A DNA stretch of 12,643 nucleotides, taken from assembly GCF_027920745.1 (NCBI RefSeq), contig NZ_JAQIBB010000091.1, positions 1 through 12,643 on the forward strand, written 5' to 3'. The translations under genes were made by a program, and so were the position numbers. Of the stretch, positions 1 through 6,060 are shown piece after piece. Numbering within the stretch: the first letter of the stretch is position 1; each line of letters starts with the position of its first letter. Origin of the DNA: Gallibacterium faecale. Its GTDB lineage: Bacteria; Pseudomonadota; Gammaproteobacteria; Enterobacterales; Pasteurellaceae. Under the pieces are notes generated by a model, which did no database searches, had not been told where the DNA came from, and saw only the letters and a program-made list of their open reading frames with translations.

Positions 1-397
1 GTCTTTATAAAATTCAGCAAGCAGCCACCTTCGCGTGGCTGTGTGTTGAAACAGGTTCCCATATAGGGGGGGGGGTAGAACCAGCAAAACCGCAGCCACC
101 TTCGCGTGGCTGTGTGTTGAAACGCTCCCAATGCTTGATTATTTAATAATCTTTTTTTGGCAGCCACCTTCGCGTGGCTGTGTGTTGAAACATTGTAACC
201 TCTTTAGACCGTCTCCACCGGTTTAATCGGCAGCCACCTTCGCGTGGCTGTGTGTTGAAACAAATTCCATTTCCAAGCAGTTAAAGGCATCAATAGCAGC
301 CACCTTCGCGTGGCTGTGTGTTGAAACACGCTGGAAAATTACGGCTTTATCAACGGGAGAAAAAGGCAGCCACCTTCGCATGGCAGTGTATTGAGAG
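1..397 (+). CRISPR. CRISPR array, leader-distal end, probable subtype I-C
   Basis: Five identical 32-nt repeats lie at 21-52, 92-123, 160-191, 230-261 and 296-327, with a sixth, decayed repeat at 366-397. Complete spacers are 53-91 (39 nt), 124-159 (36), 192-229 (38), 262-295 (34) and 328-365 (38). Bases 1-20 are the 3' part of a spacer cut by the window edge. Each repeat contains a 7-bp stem CAGCCAC/GTGGCTG around a 6-nt loop, followed by an 11-nt tail TGTGTTGAAAC. That matches the subtype I-C scheme, in which Cas5d cuts at the stem base and leaves an 11-nt 5' handle. The TTGAAAC end and the decayed last repeat both indicate rightward transcription, with the leader and cas genes beyond the left edge. 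Subtype is inferred from the repeat alone because no cas gene is visible. Confidence 0.95.
366..397 (+). repeat. Decayed terminal CRISPR repeat
   Basis: This last repeat differs from the other five at repeat positions 15, 20, 25, 30 and 32. Two changes break pairs in the stem (GTGGCTG becomes ATGGCAG) and three lie in the tail, which becomes TGTATTGAGAG. Degeneration of the leader-distal repeat is common and fixes the orientation of the array. The broken stem would be a poor substrate for Cas5d-type processing. Confidence 0.9.
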
Positions 398-443
398 ATA
401 TATCTCCCCTAGCCCCTCTTGATAAAAGAGGTAAAAAATACCT
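394..443. repeat. Cluster of small inverted repeats after the array
   Basis: Three short inverted repeats follow the last CRISPR repeat: GAGATATATCTC (394-405), CCTCTT-gataa-AAGAGG (415-431) and AGGTA-aaaaa-TACCT (429-443). No T-run follows on the plus strand, so this is not a convincing terminator for the array. It may be a remnant of a dispersed intergenic palindrome, but only one copy is visible here. The rest of the gap up to 512 holds only the operon terminator. Confidence 0.4.
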
Positions 444-448
444 AGTCA

Positions 449-480
449 TAAAAAAATAGCTGGCTAAACAGCACAGCTAT
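449..480 (-). terminator. Intrinsic terminator of the sugar operon
   Basis: Read on the minus strand, the arm ATAGCTG (480-474), one bulged T, GCT, loop GTTT, AGC and the arm CAGCTAT (462-456) form a stem of about 10 bp. A run of seven T (plus-strand A at 450-456) overlaps the end of the second arm. The hairpin begins 32 nt after the stop codon of the oxidoreductase gene, so it ends the five-gene operon and shields the CRISPR array from read-through. Confidence 0.85.
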
Positions 481-512
481 CTTGATTAACGCAATGAAAT
501 TGATTGTTCTAG

Positions 513-1622
513 TTACTTACCATGGATAATTTCAGCAACTTCTACTTTACGATTTTCATAACGAGAACGGGTACAAGCATCCGCTGTGGCAATCGCTGCA
601 CGAGCAGCTTCACCGGTAAGCAATTTTTCAAACTCTGCTGATGGTTTCATACCATGCATAATATCGTTAAGGTATTTCATCTCTTTTTTCATCACAGAAC
701 TTAACCATAATGGTGTGCGTTTACCTGGGTGACCATATTGGATTGCGCCATCCATTTCTGTACCTGTATAAATACGAGTACGGTCATCATCTTCTTCTTG
801 TGTTTCATGGATTAAGAAATGAGTTTCTTGCCCATCTACACGCAATGTACCACCACAATGATACATATCGAGCTTAATAGCGCCTTTTTCGCCTTGAATT
901 AACACATAATGTTCTCCCCAGCGGAAAGCAGACCCCCACTCTAATACAGCAAATCGTCCATCTTCAAATTCCATATTTAGGAATAACATATCATCTTCAT
1001 CACCAAATTGTTCGCCTTGATGTGCAACATTGCCGGCTGTCATCGTCACTGTTTTTGGCATTCCGCCCATTAAAAACTGTACACAGTCTAATTCATGGAT
1101 ATGGTGATACAGGTGGCCTCCTGATTTTGCTCTAATTTTTTTCCAAGAAATGCTTGGCTGTACATCTTCCCAACCATTACGTGCCGTATGGCAATATAAA
1201 ACTTTACCAATAACACCTTGATTAATCAGTTCTTTTGCGTGGTGTACCCCATTAAAGAAGTTCATAATGTGCCCAGCCATAAAGATTACACCATTCTCTT
1301 CACAAGCACGCACCATCTCATCACAATCAGCATAACTTAATGCAATTGGTTTTTCGCAAAATACGTGTTTTTTATGTTTTGCTGCTAACAAAACGGGCTC
1401 TTTATGCAAATAATTTGGTGTTGCGACAATCACACAATCTACATCTTCACGACTCACTAACGCTTCTAAGCTATCAGCAGCATCGCAGTTCAATTCCGCT
1501 GCAATCGTCTTACCATTTTCTGGGTCATAAACTACGGTAACTTTTGCATCTTCATTCTCATTCATAAAACGAGCTAAATCCGCACCAAAATAACCCACAC
1601 CGACAACGCCATATTTCACCAT
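513..1622 (-). CDS. Gfo/Idh/MocA family NAD(P)-dependent oxidoreductase (operon copy)
   Basis: This 369-residue protein has the two-domain plan of Gfo/Idh/MocA sugar dehydrogenases. An N-terminal Rossmann fold carries GVGYFG at 8-13, and E90-K91-P92 holds the lysine that binds substrate and nicotinamide in this family. The C-terminal domain is an alpha/beta substrate domain. The usual D-x-G-x-H motif is replaced by H-x-I-H-E-L-D at 173-179, which is shared with the paralogue at 6762-7838. Oxidation of a sugar, polyol or glycoside in the cytoplasm is the expected role; the substrate is unknown. It is the last gene of the ABC transporter operon, 40 bp after the second permease. AAGGAG lies 7 nt before the ATG. 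The link to the importer suggests that it acts on the imported compound. Confidence 0.88.
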   Translation of the reverse strand: MVKYGVVGVGYFGADLARFMNENEDAKVTVVYDPENGKTIAAELNCDAADSLEALVSREDVDCVIVATPNYLHKEPVLLAAKHKKHVFCEKPIALSYADCDEMVRACEENGVIFMAGHIMNFFNGVHHAKELINQGVIGKVLYCHTARNGWEDVQPSISWKKIRAKSGGHLYHHIHELDCVQFLMGGMPKTVTMTAGNVAHQGEQFGDEDDMLFLNMEFEDGRFAVLEWGSAFRWGEHYVLIQGEKGAIKLDMYHCGGTLRVDGQETHFLIHETQEEDDDRTRIYTGTEMDGAIQYGHPGKRTPLWLSSVMKKEMKYLNDIMHGMKPSAEFEKLLTGEAARAAIATADACTRSRYENRKVEVAEIIHGK

Positions 1623-1662
1623 TTTTATACTCCTTGAGGATATTCAATCTAAATTCATTTGC

Positions 1663-2496
1663 TTATTTCACGGATCCTTCTGATAATCCACCCGCTATCT
1701 TATTTTGGATAAAACAGAAGAATAATACTGAAGGAAGAACCACTAAGACTGAAGCTGCCATCATATCGCCCCAATCTAAAATCTCTGCGCCATTTAATGA
1801 ACGTAATGCCACGGCTACCGTCATTTTGCTGGTATCATTAACTAATATCAGCGCATAAAGGAATTCATTCCACGCATTGATAAAGGTATAAATGGCAGTT
1901 GCGACGATTCCTGGTGCAACTAACGGCAATACGATCTTGAAAAACACCGTAAATTTATTTGCCCCATCTATTTTTGCAGCTTCTTCTATTTCAATTGGTA
2001 CTGTTTGAAAGAAGCCCACTAATAACCACACCGCATATGGCACACTGAATGAAAGGTAAACAATAACTAAGCCCAATGTCGTATTCGTTAATCCAACTTT
2101 TGCCATCACAATTGAATAAGGAATTGCCAGTAAAATGGGTGGGAAAATATAGGTAGTAATCAATACCTTAGACATAATTCTCCCTAATTTTGGAAAGAAA
2201 CGTACAATCCCATAGGCCGCCATTGCTGAAATCACAGTCGCAATTAATGTTGTACTCAGAGCAATCACCAAGCTATTTTTGATGTTGATAATAAAATTTA
2301 AGTCATAAATCACATGGCGGTAATAATCCAACGTAAATACTTTTGGCCAGAAACTCGTTGGATCACCAGTTAATTCACCTTTCCCTTTAATTGATGAAAT
2401 AATGATCCAGACAAGAGGGAATACTGCAATTACTGTTACTATCATCAAATAGGCATGCGAAATAACATTACCGAGGATCGATTTTTGCTTTTTCAT
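1663..2496 (-). CDS. Carbohydrate ABC transporter permease, MalG/UgpE type
   Basis: This inner-membrane subunit of a CUT1-family importer has 277 residues and six predicted membrane spans. Its cytoplasmic EAA loop is at about 171-191, with E-E-A-A-K-I-D-G followed by L-P; this loop docks onto the ATPase. The N-terminus KKQKSILGN followed by a long hydrophobic segment is typical of MalG-like proteins. I chose the ATG at 2496-2494 rather than a TTG 24 nt upstream. AAGGAG lies 7 nt before this ATG, and the ATG overlaps the stop of the preceding permease gene as ATGA, implying translational coupling. The substrate cannot be deduced. Confidence 0.92.
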   Translation of the reverse strand: MKKQKSILGNVISHAYLMIVTVIAVFPLVWIIISSIKGKGELTGDPTSFWPKVFTLDYYRHVIYDLNFIINIKNSLVIALSTTLIATVISAMAAYGIVRFFPKLGRIMSKVLITTYIFPPILLAIPYSIVMAKVGLTNTTLGLVIVYLSFSVPYAVWLLVGFFQTVPIEIEEAAKIDGANKFTVFFKIVLPLVAPGIVATAIYTFINAWNEFLYALILVNDTSKMTVAVALRSLNGAEILDWGDMMAASVLVVLPSVLFFCFIQNKIAGGLSEGSVK

Positions 2497-3377
2497 GAAT
2501 GTGCTCCTTCTTTTTCCCAACGGCTAATGACTTTGAAATAGATGAAACAGACTAGTAACAAGAAGATGAATAACAACACAGTAACCGCTGAAGAACGTCC
2601 TAACATTTTTGTACCCCATCCCATGTTGTACGCTAAGATCGGAATCGTCATTGTTGAGTTTGCTGGACCACCACCTGTCATTAAATAGATAATGTCAAAG
2701 TTGTTAAACACCCAAACCGTTCTTAATACAACTAATAACCCAACAACCACTTTAATATGAGGCAATGTGATATGGCGGAATACTTGCCACGCATTTGCGC
2801 CATCAATCCGAGCTGCTTCATATTGTTCTTGTGGTACGGTTTGTAAGGCAGAAAGCACATTCACCATAATTAATGGCGCACCAAACCAGATATTAACAAA
2901 CACTAAACTCACAAAAGCCCAAGTGCTATCTGATAAGAAATGCGGCGCAACATCCATTAGGCCAAGTTTGACAATGATATTAGGCAAATAACCATAGACA
3001 CCATTTAAAATCCATTGCCATGAAAAGGCGATAACAATCGTTGGAAATGCCCATGGAATAATGAGTAGGATTTTATATAACCACTGCAAATGACGGATTC
3101 GATTCAACGCCATAGCTAGTGAAAAGCCGACAAGAATTTGCCCCACTAAAGAAAAGACTGTCCATTTAATAGAATTTAAAAATGCCCACCAAAATGTTGG
3201 ATCTCCTAATACCGCCCGATAATTATCGAATCCTACAAATTTGTAGTACGGCATAATCAAGTTTTTATTAGTAAAGCTATAAAAAATACTTGATAAAAAT
3301 GGGTACACAAAAAGTGTAGAAACCACAATTAATGCAGGTAGTACAAAAATCCATCGGGTATAGTTTTTTGAAATCAC
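2493..3377 (-). CDS. Carbohydrate ABC transporter permease, MalF/UgpA type
   Basis: This is the partner permease of the importer, 294 residues from the preferred start, with six predicted spans. The EAA loop E187-A-A-R-I-D-G, followed by L-P at 205-206, would contact the ATPase. I prefer a GTG start at 3377-3375 giving M-I-S-K-N-Y, because a purine-rich AAGGGGAGG lies just upstream. The alternative ATG at 3395 would add six residues (M-G-R-G-G-F) and has no ribosome binding site. That ATG also lies within a small palindrome, CCCATT-tt-AATGGG at 3391-3404. The gene follows the binding-protein gene after a 90-nt gap with a strong hairpin, and overlaps the next permease by 4 bp. Confidence 0.9.
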   Translation of the reverse strand: MISKNYTRWIFVLPALIVVSTLFVYPFLSSIFYSFTNKNLIMPYYKFVGFDNYRAVLGDPTFWWAFLNSIKWTVFSLVGQILVGFSLAMALNRIRHLQWLYKILLIIPWAFPTIVIAFSWQWILNGVYGYLPNIIVKLGLMDVAPHFLSDSTWAFVSLVFVNIWFGAPLIMVNVLSALQTVPQEQYEAARIDGANAWQVFRHITLPHIKVVVGLLVVLRTVWVFNNFDIIYLMTGGGPANSTMTIPILAYNMGWGTKMLGRSSAVTVLLFIFLLLVCFIYFKVISRWEKEGAHS

Positions 3378-3390
3378 GAACCCTCCCCTT

Positions 3391-3404
3391 CCCATTTTAA
3401 TGGG
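3391..3404. repeat. Short palindrome before the MalF-type permease
   Basis: CCCATT (3391-3396) and AATGGG (3399-3404) are perfectly complementary around a 2-nt centre. The structure covers the upstream ATG of the permease gene and ends just before the AAGGGGAGG that serves the GTG start. It could modulate initiation there, but its size makes chance possible. Confidence 0.4.
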
Positions 3405-3438
3405 AATGAAAAATCATCAAATCATTATTAGTTAGAAG

Positions 3439-3459
3439 GTGGGGTGTTATTCACCCCAC
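3439..3459 (-). promoter_or_regulatory. Intercistronic stem-loop after the binding-protein gene
   Basis: GTGGGGTG (3439-3446) and CACCCCAC (3452-3459) form a perfect, GC-rich 8-bp stem with a 5-nt loop. It lies 8 nt past the binding-protein stop codon. The following minus-strand sequence (CTTCTAACTAA) has no T-run, so it is not a normal intrinsic terminator. By analogy with hairpins that protect binding-protein messages in other ABC operons, such as malE-malF, it probably stabilises the upstream transcript and raises binding protein over permease. That role is inferred. Confidence 0.7.
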
Positions 3460-3467
3460 TTTATCGA

Positions 3468-4778
3468 CTATGGTGCAACCATTTCAAACAACTCATTTAG
3501 TTGTTTTTCGGCTCTTTCCGCAGCAACTTTTGGATCTGTACCATTCGCCACAATGTCTTGGAACATTGCTTCAATAATGTGTTGATTGGTTAATAGACCT
3601 CCTTGTACTGTTGGTCCGTGTTCATACCCAATCGCAGTTCCTTTTTCTACTGCAACAGAAATAACTTTTTCTGCATGGCTAAATTGTTTCACCATTGGGT
3701 TATTTGCATAGGCAGGATCATCTGAAATTCCCTTAATCGCTGGCAACATTCCTACTGGCACAGATTGTAAGAATTTAATATAACGATCTTTTTGATATAG
3801 TGTTTCAATAAAGGCTTTGCTAATTTCAGGATGTTTTGAAGTTTTCCAAACAACAAGTGGTACATTCGATGTTTCAATACCACGTTCTGGATCATTGACA
3901 TTAATTTTTGGAATTGGGTATGCATCAATCTCGCCTAACAATTGTGGTGAATTTGTTTTTACCCCACCGATTTGGAATCCAGAGTTAAAATCAAATGCGG
4001 TTTTACCTTGATAATAAAGAGTAGCTTGTTTTAAAACATCATAATTGATCGCATCTTTTGGTGAAGTTTCTTTATACATTTTCACCCAATATTTGATGCC
4101 TTCTTGAGCCAATGGACTGGTTAAATCTGCTTTTAAATCTTTTGTTAATAAACTACCACCACCACTTCTCACATAAAGATTAAGGAAACGTGTTGCCATG
4201 AAGTCATTAGTTCCCATTGGCACGGACAAACCGTAAACGCCATCTTTTGTTAATACTTTTGCTGCTTGATAGAGTTCATCCCAAGTCTTTGGTACTTCCA
4301 AATTATGTTTTTTCAATAGATCCTTACGAATCCACATAACTTGAGCATGAGAATAAAGTGGTAAAGAGTAATTTTGTCCTTTAACCGTACCTTCACTAAT
4401 TGCGGCCTCAGAGAATTTATCACGGCCAATTTTGTCAATTAAATCGTTGATTGGTAATAACGCACCAACATTAATCATTTCAACCACTTGGTTTGGTAAT
4501 GCTGTACTCATATCTGGTACATTGCCTGAAGCAAACCCTGTTGTCCATTTAGTATAAAAGTCATTCCATGAGAACGTTTCTATCTTAATTTTTACTTTTG
4601 GATGTTCTTTCATAAACTCATTTGCAGCCTCTTGAATCACTTCTAAACGAGGACCTTGGGTAAATGAATGCCAAACAGTGATATTTCCTGCAAGTTCTGC
4701 AGCTAAAGCATTACTACTAAAGACGCTAGTACTTAAAACTACTGATGCACCAACCGTTAAAAGAGTTTTTAATTTCAT
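3468..4778 (-). CDS. Periplasmic sugar-binding protein of a CUT1 ABC transporter
   Basis: This 436-residue family 1 extracellular solute-binding protein starts with a clear Sec signal: M-K-L-K, a hydrophobic core, and a likely cut after A-L-A at residues 24-26. There is no lipobox cysteine, so the mature protein is free in the periplasm, as expected for a Gram-negative host. The mature protein opens with I-T-V-W-H-S-F, typical of MalE/UgpB-like proteins. Family membership rests on the N-terminus, length and operon position. The ATG at 4778-4776 has AAGGAG 6 nt upstream. An in-frame start at 4835 would add 19 residues before the signal peptide and overlap the ATPase tail, so I rejected it. The ligand is unknown; a mono- or oligosaccharide or glycoside is most likely. 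Confidence 0.93.
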   Translation of the reverse strand: MKLKTLLTVGASVVLSTSVFSSNALAAELAGNITVWHSFTQGPRLEVIQEAANEFMKEHPKVKIKIETFSWNDFYTKWTTGFASGNVPDMSTALPNQVVEMINVGALLPINDLIDKIGRDKFSEAAISEGTVKGQNYSLPLYSHAQVMWIRKDLLKKHNLEVPKTWDELYQAAKVLTKDGVYGLSVPMGTNDFMATRFLNLYVRSGGGSLLTKDLKADLTSPLAQEGIKYWVKMYKETSPKDAINYDVLKQATLYYQGKTAFDFNSGFQIGGVKTNSPQLLGEIDAYPIPKINVNDPERGIETSNVPLVVWKTSKHPEISKAFIETLYQKDRYIKFLQSVPVGMLPAIKGISDDPAYANNPMVKQFSHAEKVISVAVEKGTAIGYEHGPTVQGGLLTNQHIIEAMFQDIVANGTDPKVAAERAEKQLNELFEMVAP

Positions 4779-4803
4779 AAAATGCTCCTTAATAAGAGAA
4801 AAT

Positions 4804-4890
4804 TTAGAGAAGTGATTGCTCAGTTTCAGGATCAAAGAAATGTGCGCGTTTCATATCAAACGCTAAACTAATACTTTGTCCCATTTTGAT
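4804..4890 (-). pseudogene. Severed in-frame C-terminal tail of the ABC ATPase
   Basis: Directly after the TAA at 4893-4891, the same frame stays open for 28 codons to a second TAA at 4806-4804. Its translation begins I-K-M-G-Q-S-I-S-L-A-F-D-M and continues with R-A-H-F-F-D-P-E-T. This is the normal C-terminal strand and F-D-P-E-T ending of MalK/UgpC/MsmK proteins. The tail has no ribosome binding site of its own. It shows that the ATPase gene is interrupted by one nonsense codon, or is read through, or contains a sequencing error. Restored length would be 366 residues, normal for the family. Confidence 0.88.
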
Positions 4891-5904
4891 TTACTGCCGA
4901 GAATGTACGATAGCTTTAATGCTTTGCTGCCCCACATCAAGATGCACAATATATTCAGCACCTAATAATTCAGCCACATTAACAGGTGCTGTAATCATTG
5001 CTTTTTGGTAACTCCCTAATAGCAATGGTTCGTTAGAAATATTTTCTGGTCTAATCCCTAAAATAACGTGTTTACCTTCCCATCCACGCTGTTCTAGCTC
5101 TGTATAATGTTCCTCAGGAATACTAAAGCTATAACCATCTTCCGTAATAAAATTGCCTTGCTGAACACGTCCACGTAAAAAATTCATTGTTGGCGCACCA
5201 ATAAAACCTGCAACAAACAGATTATTCGGATGATCATAAATTTCTTTTGGTGAACCAATTTGTTGTACAACCCCAGCACTCATTACTACAATCCTATCTG
5301 CCATCGTCATTGCTTCTGTTTGATCATGGGTCACATAAACGGTAGTTGCATTCAACTTATTATGAATTCTGATAATTTCAGCACGCATATTACTGCGTAA
5401 TTTTGCATCTAAATTAGAAAGCGGTTCATCCATCAAGAATACTTTCGGTGAACGAACAATTGTGCGACCTAACGCCACACGTTGTCTTTGTCCACCCGAT
5501 AAGGCTTTTGGCTTACGATCCAATAAGGATTCTAATCCTAAGATTCTTGCAGCCTCTTTTACTTTTCGATCGATTTCCACTTTATCCACTTTGCGAAGCT
5601 TTAAGGCAAACGCCATATTTTCATAAACTGTCATATGTGGATAAAGGGCGTAAGATTGAAACACCATCGCAATATCACGATCTTTTGGTTCAACATCATT
5701 CACCAAACGATCATCAATATAAAATTCCCCTTCTGAAATATCTTCTAATCCAGCAATCATTCGTAATGTTGTTGATTTCCCACAACCAGAAGGACCAACT
5801 AATGCAATAAACTCTTTATCTGCAACTTCTAAGTTGAAATCTTTTACCGCTTCAAAGCCATTGCTATAACGTTTGTAAATGTGACTTAACGATAGTGTTG
5901 CCAT
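4891..5904 (-). CDS. Sugar ABC transporter ATPase (MalK/UgpC/MsmK type), C-terminally truncated
   Basis: This 337-residue cytoplasmic ATPase would energise the importer. Walker A is GPSGCGKST at 37-45, the Q-loop is Q83, the signature LSGGQ is at 135-139, Walker B with D159-E160 follows, and the switch histidine is H193. From about 236 a MOP/TOBE-like regulatory domain begins, but it stops at H-S-R-Q. Family members run to about 360-370 residues, and the missing end is still present in frame at 4804-4890. The nucleotide-binding domain is complete, so ATP hydrolysis may persist while the last strands of the regulatory domain are lost. The ATG has AAGGAAGG just upstream. It is the first gene of the operon, divergent from the GntR regulator. 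Confidence 0.9.
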   Translation of the reverse strand: MATLSLSHIYKRYSNGFEAVKDFNLEVADKEFIALVGPSGCGKSTTLRMIAGLEDISEGEFYIDDRLVNDVEPKDRDIAMVFQSYALYPHMTVYENMAFALKLRKVDKVEIDRKVKEAARILGLESLLDRKPKALSGGQRQRVALGRTIVRSPKVFLMDEPLSNLDAKLRSNMRAEIIRIHNKLNATTVYVTHDQTEAMTMADRIVVMSAGVVQQIGSPKEIYDHPNNLFVAGFIGAPTMNFLRGRVQQGNFITEDGYSFSIPEEHYTELEQRGWEGKHVILGIRPENISNEPLLLGSYQKAMITAPVNVAELLGAEYIVHLDVGQQSIKAIVHSRQ

Positions 5905-5939
5905 AAGCCTTCCTTTTATCTATATCGCTCAAGATTTAA

Positions 5940-5968
5940 CTGACAAGTTATAAAAAATGAGCTACTAT
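5940..5968 (+). promoter_or_regulatory. Candidate sigma-70 promoter of the regulator gene
   Basis: CTGACA at 5940-5945 and TACTAT at 5963-5968 are separated by 17 nt. Transcription would start near 5975, placing the 17-bp palindrome at 5986-6002 just downstream, a position suited to autorepression. The assignment is by eye. Confidence 0.5.
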
Positions 5969-5976
5969 TTACACAA
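5947..5976 (-). promoter_or_regulatory. Candidate sigma-70 promoter of the transporter operon
   Basis: On the minus strand TTGTGT (5976-5971) and TATAAC (5952-5947) are separated by 18 nt. They point toward the ATPase start at 5904, with a transcription start near 5940. This promoter overlaps the divergent plus-strand promoter, so the two probably compete. A TAACT-gaca-AGTTA inverted repeat at 5937-5950 covers its -10 box and start region. Confidence 0.5.
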
Positions 5977-5985
5977 CCAAGAGAT

Positions 5986-6002
5986 AAGACATCAGATGTC
6001 TT
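5986..6002. promoter_or_regulatory. Perfect 17-bp palindrome, likely operator of the FCD regulator
   Basis: AAGACATCAGATGTCTT is a perfect palindrome with 8-bp arms around a single A. A further half-site GATGTCTT lies at 6017-6024, exactly 22 bp from the matching half at 5995-6002, about two helical turns. It lies downstream of the plus promoter and upstream of the minus -35 box. Dimeric GntR-family regulators commonly bind such sites next to their own gene. Binding by the adjacent regulator is inferred. Confidence 0.65.
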
Positions 6003-6041
6003 TAATTTAGAGATATGATGTCTTGTTTTGAATAAAATTTC

Positions 6042-6057
6042 TGCGATTAAGATCACA
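6042..6057. promoter_or_regulatory. CRP-like site with one CRP-S type half
   Basis: TGCGA-TTAAGA-TCACA matches the CRP consensus TGTGA-N6-TCACA at 9 of 10 core bases. The TGCGA half resembles the CRP-S (Sxy-dependent) sites of Haemophilus. It lies just before the regulator's ATG at 6061 and about 110 bp upstream of the proposed start of the transporter operon. Catabolite control of a sugar importer is plausible. Confidence 0.45.
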
Positions 6058-6060
6058 AAA

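Noticed and set aside
415..443. Terminator for the CRISPR transcript
   Set aside because: The hairpins are weak and no T-run follows on the plus strand; only the minus-strand terminator at 449-480 is convincing.
4779..4835. Longer start for the sugar-binding protein (19 extra residues)
   Set aside because: The extension lies before a clear signal peptide, overlaps the in-frame ATPase tail, and lacks the AAGGAG seen before the ATG at 4778.
5448..5810. 120-codon open frame opposite the ATPase gene
   Set aside because: It is antisense to the strongly conserved Walker and signature regions of the ATPase and resembles no known protein; a shadow frame.
6028..6060. TTG start for the FCD regulator
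   Set aside because: No ribosome binding site; the region carries a CRP-like site, and the winged-helix domain fits well from the ATG at 6061.
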